NCBI RefSeq assembly: GCF_007748095.1
Contig: NZ_CP036287.1
Coordinates: forward strand, 1,364,001-1,428,000
Direction of reading: 5' to 3'
Origin: Engelhardtia mirabilis
GTDB lineage: Bacteria > Planctomycetota > UBA1135 > GCA-002686595
Length of the DNA: 64,000 nt
The notes beneath the pieces were generated by a model. It had not been told where the DNA came from and ran no database searches. It saw only the letters and a program-made list of their open reading frames with translations. This document shows positions 12,227 through 20,942 of this stretch, piece after piece. The stretch's first letter is position 1. Each line of letters opens with the position of its first letter. The position numbers and the translations under genes were made by a program.

Positions 12227-13186
12227 ATGAAAGCCCTCTCAAGCACCCTCATCCTTACCCTGCCCGCCCTCCTGGCCGGCTGCCTCTCGGGCAGCAAGCC
12301 CGCGGACACGGTCGAGGTCAAGACCACCGACCCGACGGACTACACCGGCTTCGCCACGATCGTCGAGACGGTCGGCAGCGGTGGCTACCACACCTCGGCC
12401 CAGACCTTCGCCGCCGCCGGCATGGTCGAGATGCTCACGGGCGACGGGCCGTACACCGTCTTCGTCGTCCGCGACGAGGCCGCCGGCGCCATGGCGCCCG
12501 AGCAGCTCGCGGCGGGCAGCTCTGCCTTCGACCTGGACGGTCTCGCCGGCTACCACGTGATCGAAGGACGCCACTCGATCAAGGAGCTGATGAACTCGCC
12601 CACCATGGAGACCGTCGGCGGCCAGCGCCTGACCTTCTCCCACTGGAACGGTGAGGTCGAGATCGCCGGCTGCGGCAACGCCGACTTCGGCGTCGGTTCC
12701 GCGCGCGTGGTCGAGGGCGACCTGCAGTGCTCGAACGGCGTGATCCACGTCATCGACCAGGTCCTCTTCCCGAGCTTCGACTCGCTCGCGGACCAGATCG
12801 AGGGCACCGAATCCTTCAAGACCCTGGTCAACGCGGCCCAGGCCGCGGGCGTGCTCGACCTGCTCGACTCCGACGGGCCCTTCACCGTCTTCGCGCCCAC
12901 CGACCGCGCCTTCGCGAACTTCGATCGCAGCGCCGTCAGCTACTTCATGGCGCCCGAGAACCGCGCCGAGCTGGTGCGCCTGCTCCAGCACCACGTGGTC
13001 CAGGGCCGCTACTACGGCGACACCATGCACCACCAGCCCCTGACGACCCTCGGCGGCGACACGCTGCAGGTCAAGTGGCAGTCCGGCGCCGCCTACATCG
13101 GCAACGCCGAGGTGATCGCCTCCGACTTCCAGGCCACCAACGGCGTGCTGCACGTGGTCGACACGGTGCTCATGCCGACCAACTGA
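12227..13186 (+). CDS. Fasciclin (FAS1) domain lipoprotein
   Basis: The 319-residue protein starts with a lipoprotein signal peptide (LPALLAGC, cysteine at about residue 19), so it should be anchored in the envelope. Two FAS1 domains follow: the first at about 40-180 with DGPYTVFVVRDEA and SNGVIHVIDQVLFP, the second at about 185-317 with GPFTVFAPTDRAF, HHVVQGRYY and TNGVLHVVDTVLMP. FAS1 domains mediate adhesion or protein contacts at the cell surface. The first domain is more divergent than the second. The gene is alone and is followed by a strong palindrome before the convergent GST gene. Confidence 0.9.
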   Translation: MKALSSTLILTLPALLAGCLSGSKPADTVEVKTTDPTDYTGFATIVETVGSGGYHTSAQTFAAAGMVEMLTGDGPYTVFVVRDEAAGAMAPEQLAAGSSAFDLDGLAGYHVIEGRHSIKELMNSPTMETVGGQRLTFSHWNGEVEIAGCGNADFGVGSARVVEGDLQCSNGVIHVIDQVLFPSFDSLADQIEGTESFKTLVNAAQAAGVLDLLDSDGPFTVFAPTDRAFANFDRSAVSYFMAPENRAELVRLLQHHVVQGRYYGDTMHHQPLTTLGGDTLQVKWQSGAAYIGNAEVIASDFQATNGVLHVVDTVLMPTN

Positions 13187-13205
13187 GCTCCGCTCGATCG
13201 ATGTG

Positions 13206-13252
13206 CCGCGGGCGCGCCGCTGACTCCCCGGGAGTCAGCGGCGCGCCCGCGG
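13206..13252. terminator. Perfect 23-bp-arm palindrome between convergent genes (IR-B)
   Basis: The arms 13206-13228 and 13230-13252 are perfect reverse complements around a single central C and are almost purely G+C. The element lies between the stops of the fasciclin gene (13186) and the GST gene (13275), so it could terminate transcription from both sides. There is no T-tract on either side. Confidence 0.7.
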
Positions 13253-13274
13253 CCGTTCGGTCGGGCTCCGACGA

Positions 13275-13880
13275 TCAGCCCATGGCCCGGTGCCCTGGCT
13301 GGGCGGCAAAGCGCTCGAGCCAGGCGCGAAGGGCCGGGAAGGGGGCCAGGTCGTAGCCGCCTTGGTCGGCCACGTGGGTGTAGGCGTAGAGGGCGATGTC
13401 GGCGATCGAGTAGCCGGCTGGACCGAACCAATCGTGCTCGGACAGGTGCCGCTCCATCACGCCCAGGGCGTCGGTCCCGCGCTCGAGCCAGATCTCGAGC
13501 AGGTCCGCCGAGACCTTGGACGGATCGCCCTGGGTCATCACGAAGCGCCGCGTGGCGATGTGGGGCTCGTGCAGGTTCTGCTCGAAGAACATCCAGCGCA
13601 GGACCTGGGCCCGGTCGAACGCGTCCGCCGGCACGTAGGGCGTTCCCTCGGCCAGGTAGCACAGGATCGCGTTCGACTCGGTCAGCACGCGCCCGTCGTC
13701 GAGCACGAGCGTCGGGATGCGACCGATCGTCGAGAGGCTCTTGACTGCCGCCCGCTGGGCTTCGGACTCTGGCTGGCCGAAGGTCACGTCGATCAACTCG
13801 ACGGGGCGGGCGAGACGGTGGAGCAGGAGCTCCACCTTGTAGCAGTTGCCGGAAATGGCGTTGCGATGGAGCTGCAGCAT
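13275..13880 (-). CDS. Glutathione S-transferase family protein
   Basis: A 201-residue soluble protein. The N-terminal thioredoxin fold begins LQLHRNAISGNCYKVELLL and contains the GSH-binding region GRIPTLVLDDGRVLTESNAI, with the cis-Pro and the ES pair typical of cytosolic GSTs. The helical C-terminal domain carries YSIADIALYAYTH, the N-capping motif of this family, followed by FPALRAWLERFAAQPG. It should conjugate or reduce electrophiles with glutathione or act as a related thiol enzyme; whether this organism makes glutathione cannot be seen here. The gene is transcribed toward the fasciclin gene, with the palindrome between them. Confidence 0.9.
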   Translation of the reverse strand: MLQLHRNAISGNCYKVELLLHRLARPVELIDVTFGQPESEAQRAAVKSLSTIGRIPTLVLDDGRVLTESNAILCYLAEGTPYVPADAFDRAQVLRWMFFEQNLHEPHIATRRFVMTQGDPSKVSADLLEIWLERGTDALGVMERHLSEHDWFGPAGYSIADIALYAYTHVADQGGYDLAPFPALRAWLERFAAQPGHRAMG

Positions 13881-13911
13881 GGCGGCAGTCTGCCGCCCGC
13901 CGCGGCCGCGG

Positions 13912-14883
13912 TCACTGGCCTCGGTGCAGATCGAAGAAGTCGAAGATCAGGGGCGTGGCGGGGGTCGCGTGGACGGATGCCAGGGGGGAGGCGGGTCCGG
14001 GCGCGGTGCCCGGCCAGGAGTGCCCGCCGTCGAGGGCCAGGTAGTAGATCGTGTCCGCACCCCGGGCCGGGCCCGGGGCCACGAAGACCAGGGCCTGGTC
14101 CAACTCGATCGGGCCCGCGGGAAGCGCGCCGCCGTTGACCGCGACGAAGGGCAGCAGGCTGTCGAGCTGTGAGGCGTAGTCCGTCTGGCTCACGCCGATG
14201 CCGACCCCGCCCCAGAACGGCACGTTCTCGTCCAACAGGCCGTGGATCGCGAACAACGGCACCGGACCCACCGGCGGCGTGTCGATCCCGAGTACGCCCG
14301 CCACCGGCGCGGCGGCGGTGACCAGGTCGGGGCGTTCGGCGGCGAGTCGGTAGCTCATCATCGCTCCGTTGGACATGCCGGTGACGTAGACGCGCTCGGG
14401 GTCCACCGCGGCGCTGCCGACGAGCTTGACGACCATGGCCTCGAAGAAGGCCACGTCGTCGATGCCCTGCTCCTGGGCGTAGCTGCAACAGTTGCCGGCG
14501 TTCCAGGTCTCGAGGCTGAACAGGGGCGGGCCGCCGAGTGCACCGGAGCCCTCGGGCGCGATGGCCACGTAGCCCCGTGCCAGGGCCTCGTCGATCACGC
14601 CGTAGGCACCGGCGGCCTGCAGCGCGTTGCCGCCGCCGCCGTGGAACAGGAAGACCACCGGGTAGGGGCCGGCCTCGGGGTCGTAGCCCGGCGGCAGGGC
14701 TTGGCGGTACCAACGCAGCCCGTCGGGCGTGAGCACCCACTCCAGGGTCATGGGCGGCGCATCGGCGGTCGCCCGCGCCCGCGCCACCAGGGGCAGGGCG
14801 ACCACGAGGGTCAGCGCGGCGAGGCCGGAGAGGGCGGCGGCGCGCGCGAGGCGGCCGATGAAGGGGCGGCGGTGTTGTTGCAT
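13912..14883 (-). CDS. Secreted PHB-depolymerase/feruloyl-esterase-like hydrolase
   Basis: The 323-residue protein has an N-terminal export signal with a twin-arginine-like RRPFIGR and a long hydrophobic stretch. The alpha/beta-hydrolase body shows VVFLFHGGGGNA (oxyanion hole), the Cys pair in NAGNCCSYAQ, the nucleophile elbow GMSNGA with Ser171, FAIHGLLDENVPF with a probable acid residue, and GGHSWPG with His288. These are the hallmarks of the PHB depolymerase/feruloyl esterase (LpqC) family, which cleaves polyester or ester-linked aromatic substrates outside the cytoplasm. ATG at 14883 is chosen because it precedes the signal. It lies 31 bases upstream of the GST gene on the same strand. 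Confidence 0.85.
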   Translation of the reverse strand: MQQHRRPFIGRLARAAALSGLAALTLVVALPLVARARATADAPPMTLEWVLTPDGLRWYRQALPPGYDPEAGPYPVVFLFHGGGGNALQAAGAYGVIDEALARGYVAIAPEGSGALGGPPLFSLETWNAGNCCSYAQEQGIDDVAFFEAMVVKLVGSAAVDPERVYVTGMSNGAMMSYRLAAERPDLVTAAAPVAGVLGIDTPPVGPVPLFAIHGLLDENVPFWGGVGIGVSQTDYASQLDSLLPFVAVNGGALPAGPIELDQALVFVAPGPARGADTIYYLALDGGHSWPGTAPGPASPLASVHATPATPLIFDFFDLHRGQ

Positions 14884-14924
14884 GTCGGACTCCGGTCCAG
14901 CAGTCGCCGCTGGCCCGGGTACGT

Positions 14925-14951
14925 GAAACCGATTCCGCGAGAAACGGTTCC
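14925..14951 (-). promoter_or_regulatory. Short repeated motif upstream of the esterase gene
   Basis: GAAACCGATTCC and GAAACGGTTCC stand 16 bases apart in the 77-base gap between the DUF3667 stop and the esterase start, about 42-68 bases upstream of that start. The pair also contains AACCG...CGGTT as a short inverted repeat. It could be an operator or a weak hairpin. Confidence 0.25.
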
Positions 14952-14960
14952 GGCCCCGAC

Positions 14961-15845
14961 TCAGGTCACGACGCTCCAAGTCCACCAGAACAGGGCGTAG
15001 CGGTAGCTGATCATCGCGATCAGGAACCAGACGCCCAGGAGCAGGCCGGACAGGACCGCGCGCCACCAGGCGTAGCTCCGCAGCCGCCGCAGGGCGCAGG
15101 CGGCCCAGAGCACCGAGATGCCGAGGGCCGCGCCCTCCGTCATGACCCAACGCAGAGGCCCCTGCTCCAGCTGCAACGCCTCCAGTACCAACCGGGTGAC
15201 GAAGGCCCAGGCGAGGTGGACGGCGAGCAACACCGCCGCGGTGTAGTGCAGCGAGAACACCAGCCAGAAGCTCGGTCCGGCCCGCGGGGTGACCAGGGCC
15301 ACACCGAGTGCCAAGAGCGGCACGAGCAGGATCAGCGCGGCCTTCGACAGCCCTTGGAAGGTGCGGTCGAAGCGGGCGTTCAAGAGCTCGTCGGCCATGG
15401 CCTCGGCAAGCTCGGGTTCGACGCCCTTCGCCGCGAGTTCGCGGCTCCTCTCCGCGCGCCAAGTGTCGACGGTGGGGCGGATCGATTCGCTGTAGCCCTG
15501 GAACTCGAGCTGCACCTGCAGCGTGCTCGCGAAGGCGTTGAAGGAGGTGAAGGGCTGCAACAGGAAGTACAGCACGTTGCAGACCACGAACAGCTGCAGG
15601 GGGCGCAGCCAGGGTTGGCGCCGGCCACGCAGATAGTCGTCGGTTAACAGACCCGGCCGGAAGACGGCCGCGGCCATGGTCCTCCAGATGCGGCCGTCGG
15701 TGCCCAGGAAGTCCCCGAGCCAGGTGCCGACGACCTGGTGCAGGCCTTCGCCCTGCTCGGGGATCCAGCGCTCGCCGCAGGCGGAGCAGAAGCGCGCCTC
15801 GACGGGCGCCCCGCAGGATCGGCAGGTCCGGCCGTCGACCGACAT
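14961..15845 (-). CDS. DUF3667 membrane protein with N-terminal zinc ribbon
   Basis: The 294-residue protein opens with a four-cysteine zinc ribbon (CRSCGAPVEARFCSACG), followed by a segment TDGRIWRTMAAAVFRPG and about five membrane helices, for example LQLFVVCNVLYFLLQPF and the C-terminal LLLGVWFLIAMISYRYALFWW. This layout is that of the DUF3667 family, found in many Bacteroidetes and Planctomycetes and without known function. Its start ATG overlaps the stop of the permease gene by one base (TGATG), so its synthesis is coupled to the permease. Family call is good; role unknown. Confidence 0.75.
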   Translation of the reverse strand: MSVDGRTCRSCGAPVEARFCSACGERWIPEQGEGLHQVVGTWLGDFLGTDGRIWRTMAAAVFRPGLLTDDYLRGRRQPWLRPLQLFVVCNVLYFLLQPFTSFNAFASTLQVQLEFQGYSESIRPTVDTWRAERSRELAAKGVEPELAEAMADELLNARFDRTFQGLSKAALILLVPLLALGVALVTPRAGPSFWLVFSLHYTAAVLLAVHLAWAFVTRLVLEALQLEQGPLRWVMTEGAALGISVLWAACALRRLRSYAWWRAVLSGLLLGVWFLIAMISYRYALFWWTWSVVT

Positions 15846-17287
15846 CAGCGCAGGAAGACCAGCACGTAGGCGATCGCGAGGGCCACGTGCAACGCGGCGA
15901 AGGGCGCGGCGCGCTTGACGAAGTCCACGAAGCCCAGGGGGATCCCGTGCCGGTGCATGATCGTCACCGCGACCAGGGTCGAGGCCGAACCGATCGGCGT
16001 CAGGTTGCCGCCCAGGTTGGCGCCGAAGATCACCGACCACCACAGGGGCGAGTCCGGGTTGCCGGCAACCCCGGGCGTGGACTCGAGCACCTTGGCCAGC
16101 ACCGCCGCCAGGGGGATGTTGTCGGTCACCGAGCTGGCCAGGGCCGAGGCGGCCAGGATCGCCGCCGAGCCGCCGACCTCGCCCAGCTCGATCACGTGGG
16201 CCAGGCCACCGCCGATCAGCTCCAGCACCCGCGCGTGCTCCAGCACGTCCACCACCACGAACAGGGCGGCGAAGAAGGCGAGCAGGTCCCAGTCGATGGC
16301 CTTGTAGAAGCGGTCGGCCACGGCCTTGAACTTCAAGAGCACGATGCCTGCGAAGGCCAATGCCACGTAGCCCAGGCCCAGCTCGTCGATCCACGGCAGC
16401 ACCGACGCCGACGCGATGGTCCCGATGAACAGGGCCAGCATGACCGCGCCGAAGACGAAGAAGCCGCGACTCTCGATGCCGTCGCGCTCGTCGAAGCCGG
16501 CCACGCGCGCGGCGGCCTCGGCGCGCTCCTCGTCGCTCGCCAAGCCGTGGATCTGGCCCAGGCGCGAGCCCAGCCACAGGGTCGCGGCTGTGGTCACCAC
16601 CACGTAGGGCGATGCGCTCAGGAAGAAGTCCACGAAGCTGATCCCCGCGGCGCTGCCCACGATGATGTTGGGTACCGACGAGATCAACGTCAGCAGCCCG
16701 CCCACGTTGGTCAGAAGGCCCTCGATCAAGAGGAACGACAAGAGCAGCGGCTTGCGCTCGAGCTTGTCCAGGGACACGGCCGTGAGCGAGCCGACGATGA
16801 TCATCGCCGTGACGTTGTTGAGCACCGCAGAGAAGACCACGGTCATCAGGCCGTAGAAGAACAAGAGGCGTCGCGGATCGCCGCCTGAGGTCTTGGTCAG
16901 CACGATCGCGATCCAGGTGAACAGGCCGGACTTGGCGACCACGTCCACGAACAGGCTCGAGCCCAGGATGATCGCCACCACGTTCCAATCGATGCCCGGG
17001 ATGTAGACCGGGATGGACTTGGCGTGGCCGTCGATCAGGACCGGGCCGAAGGGCAACAGATGCAGCGCCGTGCCGAGCAGCAGCGCGACCAGGGCGAAGC
17101 TGCCGACGATGACCGACTTCTTCGCGTGCAGCTTCTCCTCGAGGGCCAGGCACGCGATCATCGCGATCAACAGGCCCAGGAACAGCAGCGTCACGCCCTG
17201 CGGGACGGCGTGGGCGTCGGGCTGCGCGCCGGCGACGCCGTGCTGCACGGTCGCGGTGGCGAGTGAGAGACCGTTCGCGAAGGCCAT
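15845..17287 (-). CDS. NhaD/ArsB-type ion permease
   Basis: A 480-residue polytopic protein with about 11-12 hydrophobic helices. It carries the signature stretches of the ArsB/NhaD/citrate-transporter fold: AVLNNVTAMIIVGSLT in the first half, ASSVTDNIPLAAVLAKV in the second, and GANLGGNLTPIGSASTLVAV near the C-terminus, which form the two inverted halves of the transport core. NhaD members exchange Na+ or Li+ for protons; ArsB members export arsenite. No arsenic genes are near, so a Na+/H+ antiporter is the more likely reading. It is the middle gene of an operon, joined to both neighbours by TGATG overlaps. Confidence 0.85.
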   Translation of the reverse strand: MAFANGLSLATATVQHGVAGAQPDAHAVPQGVTLLFLGLLIAMIACLALEEKLHAKKSVIVGSFALVALLLGTALHLLPFGPVLIDGHAKSIPVYIPGIDWNVVAIILGSSLFVDVVAKSGLFTWIAIVLTKTSGGDPRRLLFFYGLMTVVFSAVLNNVTAMIIVGSLTAVSLDKLERKPLLLSFLLIEGLLTNVGGLLTLISSVPNIIVGSAAGISFVDFFLSASPYVVVTTAATLWLGSRLGQIHGLASDEERAEAAARVAGFDERDGIESRGFFVFGAVMLALFIGTIASASVLPWIDELGLGYVALAFAGIVLLKFKAVADRFYKAIDWDLLAFFAALFVVVDVLEHARVLELIGGGLAHVIELGEVGGSAAILAASALASSVTDNIPLAAVLAKVLESTPGVAGNPDSPLWWSVIFGANLGGNLTPIGSASTLVAVTIMHRHGIPLGFVDFVKRAAPFAALHVALAIAYVLVFLR

Positions 17288-18144
17288 CACAGGAGCAGCA
17301 CCGGGATTGCGCGGATCTCGACCGCCAGGGCGTAGGCCTGGCCGTGCATGGCCAACTGCTCGTCGTCCCGCGTGTGCATGGCCAGGAGCTCGACGCCGCG
17401 GCCCAGGATCGCCTCGCGGATCTCGCGCAGCCGGTGGCCGACCGTGACCAGGGTCTCGACTTCCAGGTCGAGCCCCGCGGCCGCGAGCCCGCTGGCGCAG
17501 CGCTCGGCGTAGTCGCTCGGCTCGTTGAGCAGCCGCCCGCGGATCTTCTCTCGCGCCGTGGCGGTGTCGATCTCGGCAATCTTCGAGATGGCGTCCATGT
17601 AGCGCTCGAAGACCGCGTCGTCTTCCACATGGGCCAGGATCAGTTGGCCGCCCGGCGCGCACAGGGACGCCGCCCAGTCCACCAGGTCGGCTTCCCCAGT
17701 CAGGTGCCCGGACAGGGCCATGGTGCGCCGCGGCGTCCGGGTGCCCGCGCCCTCGCGCGCCCGCCCCGCGGCCGGGTGTGGCATCAACAGCACCGGACTG
17801 GGCGCCACTTGGGTCAGCACGTCCACGTGCTCGCCCAGGCTGTGGGGGAAGCGCCAGGCTTCGCTGCCCAGATTCCGGTAGGTGCAGACTAGGTCCGGCG
17901 CGGCCTCGGCGACGTTCTCCAGGAGCCCTTCGAGGGTCCGGAAGTCGTCCACGTGGGCGTCGCGCCACTCCACTTCGCTGCCGAGCGGCTCGAGGAAGCT
18001 GCGTACGCCGTGCCCGAAGTCCGTGGCCGGGGCACCGTCCAGATCGCTGACCACCAGCACCCGGCGGACCGCCGGCCGCTCGAAGCTGAAGGTCGCCTTG
18101 TCCGCCGAGCGGAAGGCGCTTTCGAACGCGTCGACGTTGGTCAT
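17287..18144 (-). CDS. Tandem universal-stress-protein-like protein
   Basis: The 285-residue protein contains two Usp-like alpha/beta halves. The first runs from RRVLVVSDLDG to PSPVLLMPHP (about residues 27-127), the second from RTMALSGHLTGEADLV to IRAIPVLLL at the C-terminus, with GGQLILAHVEDD and GVELLAMHTRDDEQLAMHG in between. The last segment corresponds to the usual nucleotide-binding G-2x-G-9x-G region but lacks a clear match, so ATP binding is doubtful. It starts the operon with the permease and the DUF3667 protein; a regulatory subunit for the permease is a reasonable inference, since Usp domains often act on ion transporters. Confidence 0.7.
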   Translation of the reverse strand: MTNVDAFESAFRSADKATFSFERPAVRRVLVVSDLDGAPATDFGHGVRSFLEPLGSEVEWRDAHVDDFRTLEGLLENVAEAAPDLVCTYRNLGSEAWRFPHSLGEHVDVLTQVAPSPVLLMPHPAAGRAREGAGTRTPRRTMALSGHLTGEADLVDWAASLCAPGGQLILAHVEDDAVFERYMDAISKIAEIDTATAREKIRGRLLNEPSDYAERCASGLAAAGLDLEVETLVTVGHRLREIREAILGRGVELLAMHTRDDEQLAMHGQAYALAVEIRAIPVLLL

Positions 18145-18277
18145 GGGGGCGAGGATAGGGGTCTGCCGGCCGCGATCCAGGCTCACCCCGGGGACGGCCG
18201 AGGGCTTCGGGCCAGCCGGCGCGGCAAATCCCACGGATTGCTGCGCAGGATCGCAGCCGAGCGGGGACTCCCCTTCG

Positions 18278-20896
18278 ATGACCACGCCCGACATCACCGA
18301 CCTCAGCCCCGAGCAGCTCAAGAGCGAGCTGTCGTGGCTGCGCGGCCTCGCCTCGCGCCTGGTGCGCGAGGCCGACGTGGCCGAGGACCTGGTGCAGGAC
18401 ACCCTCGTCGTCGCCCTCCAGCGACCCGGGGGCGGTCGGCCCTTCCTGGCCGGTGTGCTCCGCAACCTCTCCCTGCGCCGTGGGCGCGGGGAGGCGCGGC
18501 GGCGGGTGCGCGAGCGTCGGGGCGCACGGCCGGAGGCCGTGGACAGCGCCGCCGAGCTCGTCAAGGAGATCGCCAACCAACGGGAGCTCGTCAGCGCCGT
18601 GCTGCGCCTGGACGAGCCCTATCGGGAGACGCTCCTTCTGCGGTTCTACCGTGACCTCTCGCCCAAGCGCATCGCCGCGCAGTCAGGCGTCTCGGTCAAC
18701 ACGGTGAACAGTCGGCTCCAGCGGGGCCTGGCGCAGCTGCGCTCGGGTCTCGACGCGGAGTACGGCGACCGCCGGACGTGGTGCCTAGCCCTCCTGCCGC
18801 TGGTGGATCCTCCTCCGCCCCCGGCTTGGCCCATCGTCGGAGCCGTCACCGTGAAGACCACCCTCGCCGCCGCCGCCCTCGTCGCCGCCGTCTCGGCCGG
18901 CGTGTTGATCCCCCTGCTCTCCGGACCCGAGGAGGCGGCGACCGCGACCGGAGCGCTGACCGCGGATCTGGCTGTCGCCTCCGTGAGCCAGCCTTCGGTG
19001 CTCGACGGCTCCGAGCCCCTGCGTCCGGCGGACATGGAGCGTTCCGTCGGCGCGGGCCGCACGGCCGTCGTCCGCACCGGGCTCGCCGCGGCGGACGACG
19101 GGCAACCCCAGCCCGCCGCGACACTGGTCAACGTGCGCGGCCGTGTGGTCGACGTCGACGGCCTGCCCGTTGCGGGCGTCACGGTCTCCGCCCGCGCCGA
19201 CGGACGCACCCAGCAGGCCACCAGCGGCGACGGCGGCGCCTTCGTGCTCGAGGCGACACCCGAGGACCAGGTCACGATCCGCGTCGAGGGCGACGATTGG
19301 GTCGCCCTGCGCGAAGGCTTCTGGGATACCAGCCGGCAGTTCGAGCCGATCGTGCTCGTGGCGCGGCCCCTGGAGCTGGCCGGTCGCGTGGTGGACGTCT
19401 TCGGCACGCCGGTGGGGGAGGCCCGCCTCGACTACCGCCTGCCCTCCGACCTGACCACCCGCGTCGGCCTGGACCTGGACTCGACCGTCGAGCGCACCTG
19501 GCAGGCGCGCACGGATGCCGACGGTCGCTATCGGCTGAGCGCCGTGCCGCGGGTCGAGGGCGCCCTGGTGGGCGTCGTGCACACGGGCTACGCGGCGCGC
19601 TTCCTCGACGCGCCCCTTCGCTCGGCGGAGAACTTCGACGTGGTGCTCGAGCCCGACGCGATGCTCTCGCCCCTCGCCATCCGCGGCCGCGTGGTGGACG
19701 GAGAGGGGCGGCCGGTGGAGGGTGCCCTGGTCTCCCTCGGGGCGACCGTGGGCAGCACCGATCGCGTCGGCGTGTTCCAGCTCGATCCGGTGCGCGCCCT
19801 GGACACGAGTGTCTTGAAGGCCGCGCGCGCCGGCTTCCTGCCGGCCGCACTCCAGCGTCCGGGAGAGCCGTCGGACGATGACACCGGCTGGCCCTCCTTC
19901 ACGACCCTGACCCTCGGCGGCGCGAGCCTCTCGATCGCCGGCGTCCTCGTGGACCAGGACGGCGAACCCGTCGCCGGCGCGCGGGTCTGGGTCGACGACG
20001 GTGAGCCCTTCGGCGCCGTCGGCGCCTACCCCTTGCAGCTCGAGGCGATCCTGGCCGGCGGCGCGCCGCCCGCAGACGGCTTCGGGATGCAGGCGCAGAT
20101 GCCGACCGCCGACGGGGACGAGCGCTTCGGTTGGTACACCCTGCCCAGCGAGCCCGACGGCATGTGGTTCTACACCACCACCGACGCGGGCGGAGCCTTC
20201 GTGCTGGAGGGCTTGACCGACCGCGACTACACCCTCGCCGCAGTCCTCGACGAGCCCCTGGCGCGGGTCACCAGCGGCCCCTTCGCCGCCGGCAGCGAGG
20301 GTGTCGTGGTCGAGGTCGACGTGCCCGAGGTCCACACCACCCTGCGCGGCCGCGTGGTCGACGAGCGCGGCGAGCCGGTGTCCGACATCCGCCTGCAGCT
20401 CTACGAGATCACCGAGACCAAGCGCGCGCGGGTCCTGGGCGGCTCCACGGAGATGAACCTGCTGGTCTCCCAGATCCCCGAGGGCACCGACGAAGAGGGC
20501 CGCTTCGAGCTCCCCATGGTGCCCGTGGAGGGCGCGTACCTGTGGGCTACCGGCGACGGCATCCTGCCCACGCCGCGCTCGATCCCGGCCGACGTGGATC
20601 CCGAGAACTGGGTGCTCGAGCTGCCCTGCCGGCGCCGGCTCCAGGTCGAGCTGGCCCTGTCCGAACGCGCCGACGGTTTCGAGGTCCTTGCCGCCGACGG
20701 CTCCCGCCTGCCGCTCTACGAGACCTCCGCCTCCGCCGCCCGCTCCACCTGGCGCGCCGCGATCGTCGAAGGCGTCTCGTCGATCCAGAGCGTGGGCCTG
20801 GCCGCCCGCACCCTGCGCCTGTGGAGCGGTGAGGAGTTGGTGGAAGAGGTCCCCGTGAACCTCTCGGCCGAGGGCGTCAACACCATCCGACTCTGA
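18278..20896 (+). CDS. ECF sigma factor fused to membrane-anchored carboxypeptidase-regulatory-like repeats (second copy)
   Basis: The 872-residue protein repeats the design of the gene at 2815. Region 2 lies at about 10-70 (LVREADVAEDLVQDTL), region 4 at about 104-159 (LDEPYRETLLLRFYRDL, then SGVSVNTVNSRLQRG). A membrane helix follows at about 192-214. At least five beta-sandwich repeats can be read, starting at about residues 284, 365, 466, 551 and 687, each with a core like GRVVDVDGLPVAGV. The ATG at 18278 opens the sigma domain; the frame is open further upstream but runs against the divergent stress-protein gene. A self-contained membrane-tethered sigma factor controlled by an extracytoplasmic sensor is the likely reading. 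Confidence 0.82.
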   Translation: MTTPDITDLSPEQLKSELSWLRGLASRLVREADVAEDLVQDTLVVALQRPGGGRPFLAGVLRNLSLRRGRGEARRRVRERRGARPEAVDSAAELVKEIANQRELVSAVLRLDEPYRETLLLRFYRDLSPKRIAAQSGVSVNTVNSRLQRGLAQLRSGLDAEYGDRRTWCLALLPLVDPPPPPAWPIVGAVTVKTTLAAAALVAAVSAGVLIPLLSGPEEAATATGALTADLAVASVSQPSVLDGSEPLRPADMERSVGAGRTAVVRTGLAAADDGQPQPAATLVNVRGRVVDVDGLPVAGVTVSARADGRTQQATSGDGGAFVLEATPEDQVTIRVEGDDWVALREGFWDTSRQFEPIVLVARPLELAGRVVDVFGTPVGEARLDYRLPSDLTTRVGLDLDSTVERTWQARTDADGRYRLSAVPRVEGALVGVVHTGYAARFLDAPLRSAENFDVVLEPDAMLSPLAIRGRVVDGEGRPVEGALVSLGATVGSTDRVGVFQLDPVRALDTSVLKAARAGFLPAALQRPGEPSDDDTGWPSFTTLTLGGASLSIAGVLVDQDGEPVAGARVWVDDGEPFGAVGAYPLQLEAILAGGAPPADGFGMQAQMPTADGDERFGWYTLPSEPDGMWFYTTTDAGGAFVLEGLTDRDYTLAAVLDEPLARVTSGPFAAGSEGVVVEVDVPEVHTTLRGRVVDERGEPVSDIRLQLYEITETKRARVLGGSTEMNLLVSQIPEGTDEEGRFELPMVPVEGAYLWATGDGILPTPRSIPADVDPENWVLELPCRRRLQVELALSERADGFEVLAADGSRLPLYETSASAARSTWRAAIVEGVSSIQSVGLAARTLRLWSGEELVEEVPVNLSAEGVNTIRL

Positions 20897-20898
20897 CC

Positions 20899-20932
20899 GC
20901 ACGGGGGGGCGCCGCGCGCCTCCCCCCGGTGC
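20899..20932. terminator. G/C-rich hairpin between convergent genes
   Basis: GCAC plus seven G residues pairs with a T, six C residues and GTGC, with one bulged G and an 11-base loop. It lies between the stops at 20896 and 20943 and could terminate both genes. Confidence 0.45.
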
Positions 20933-20942
20933 GATGCGTCGA

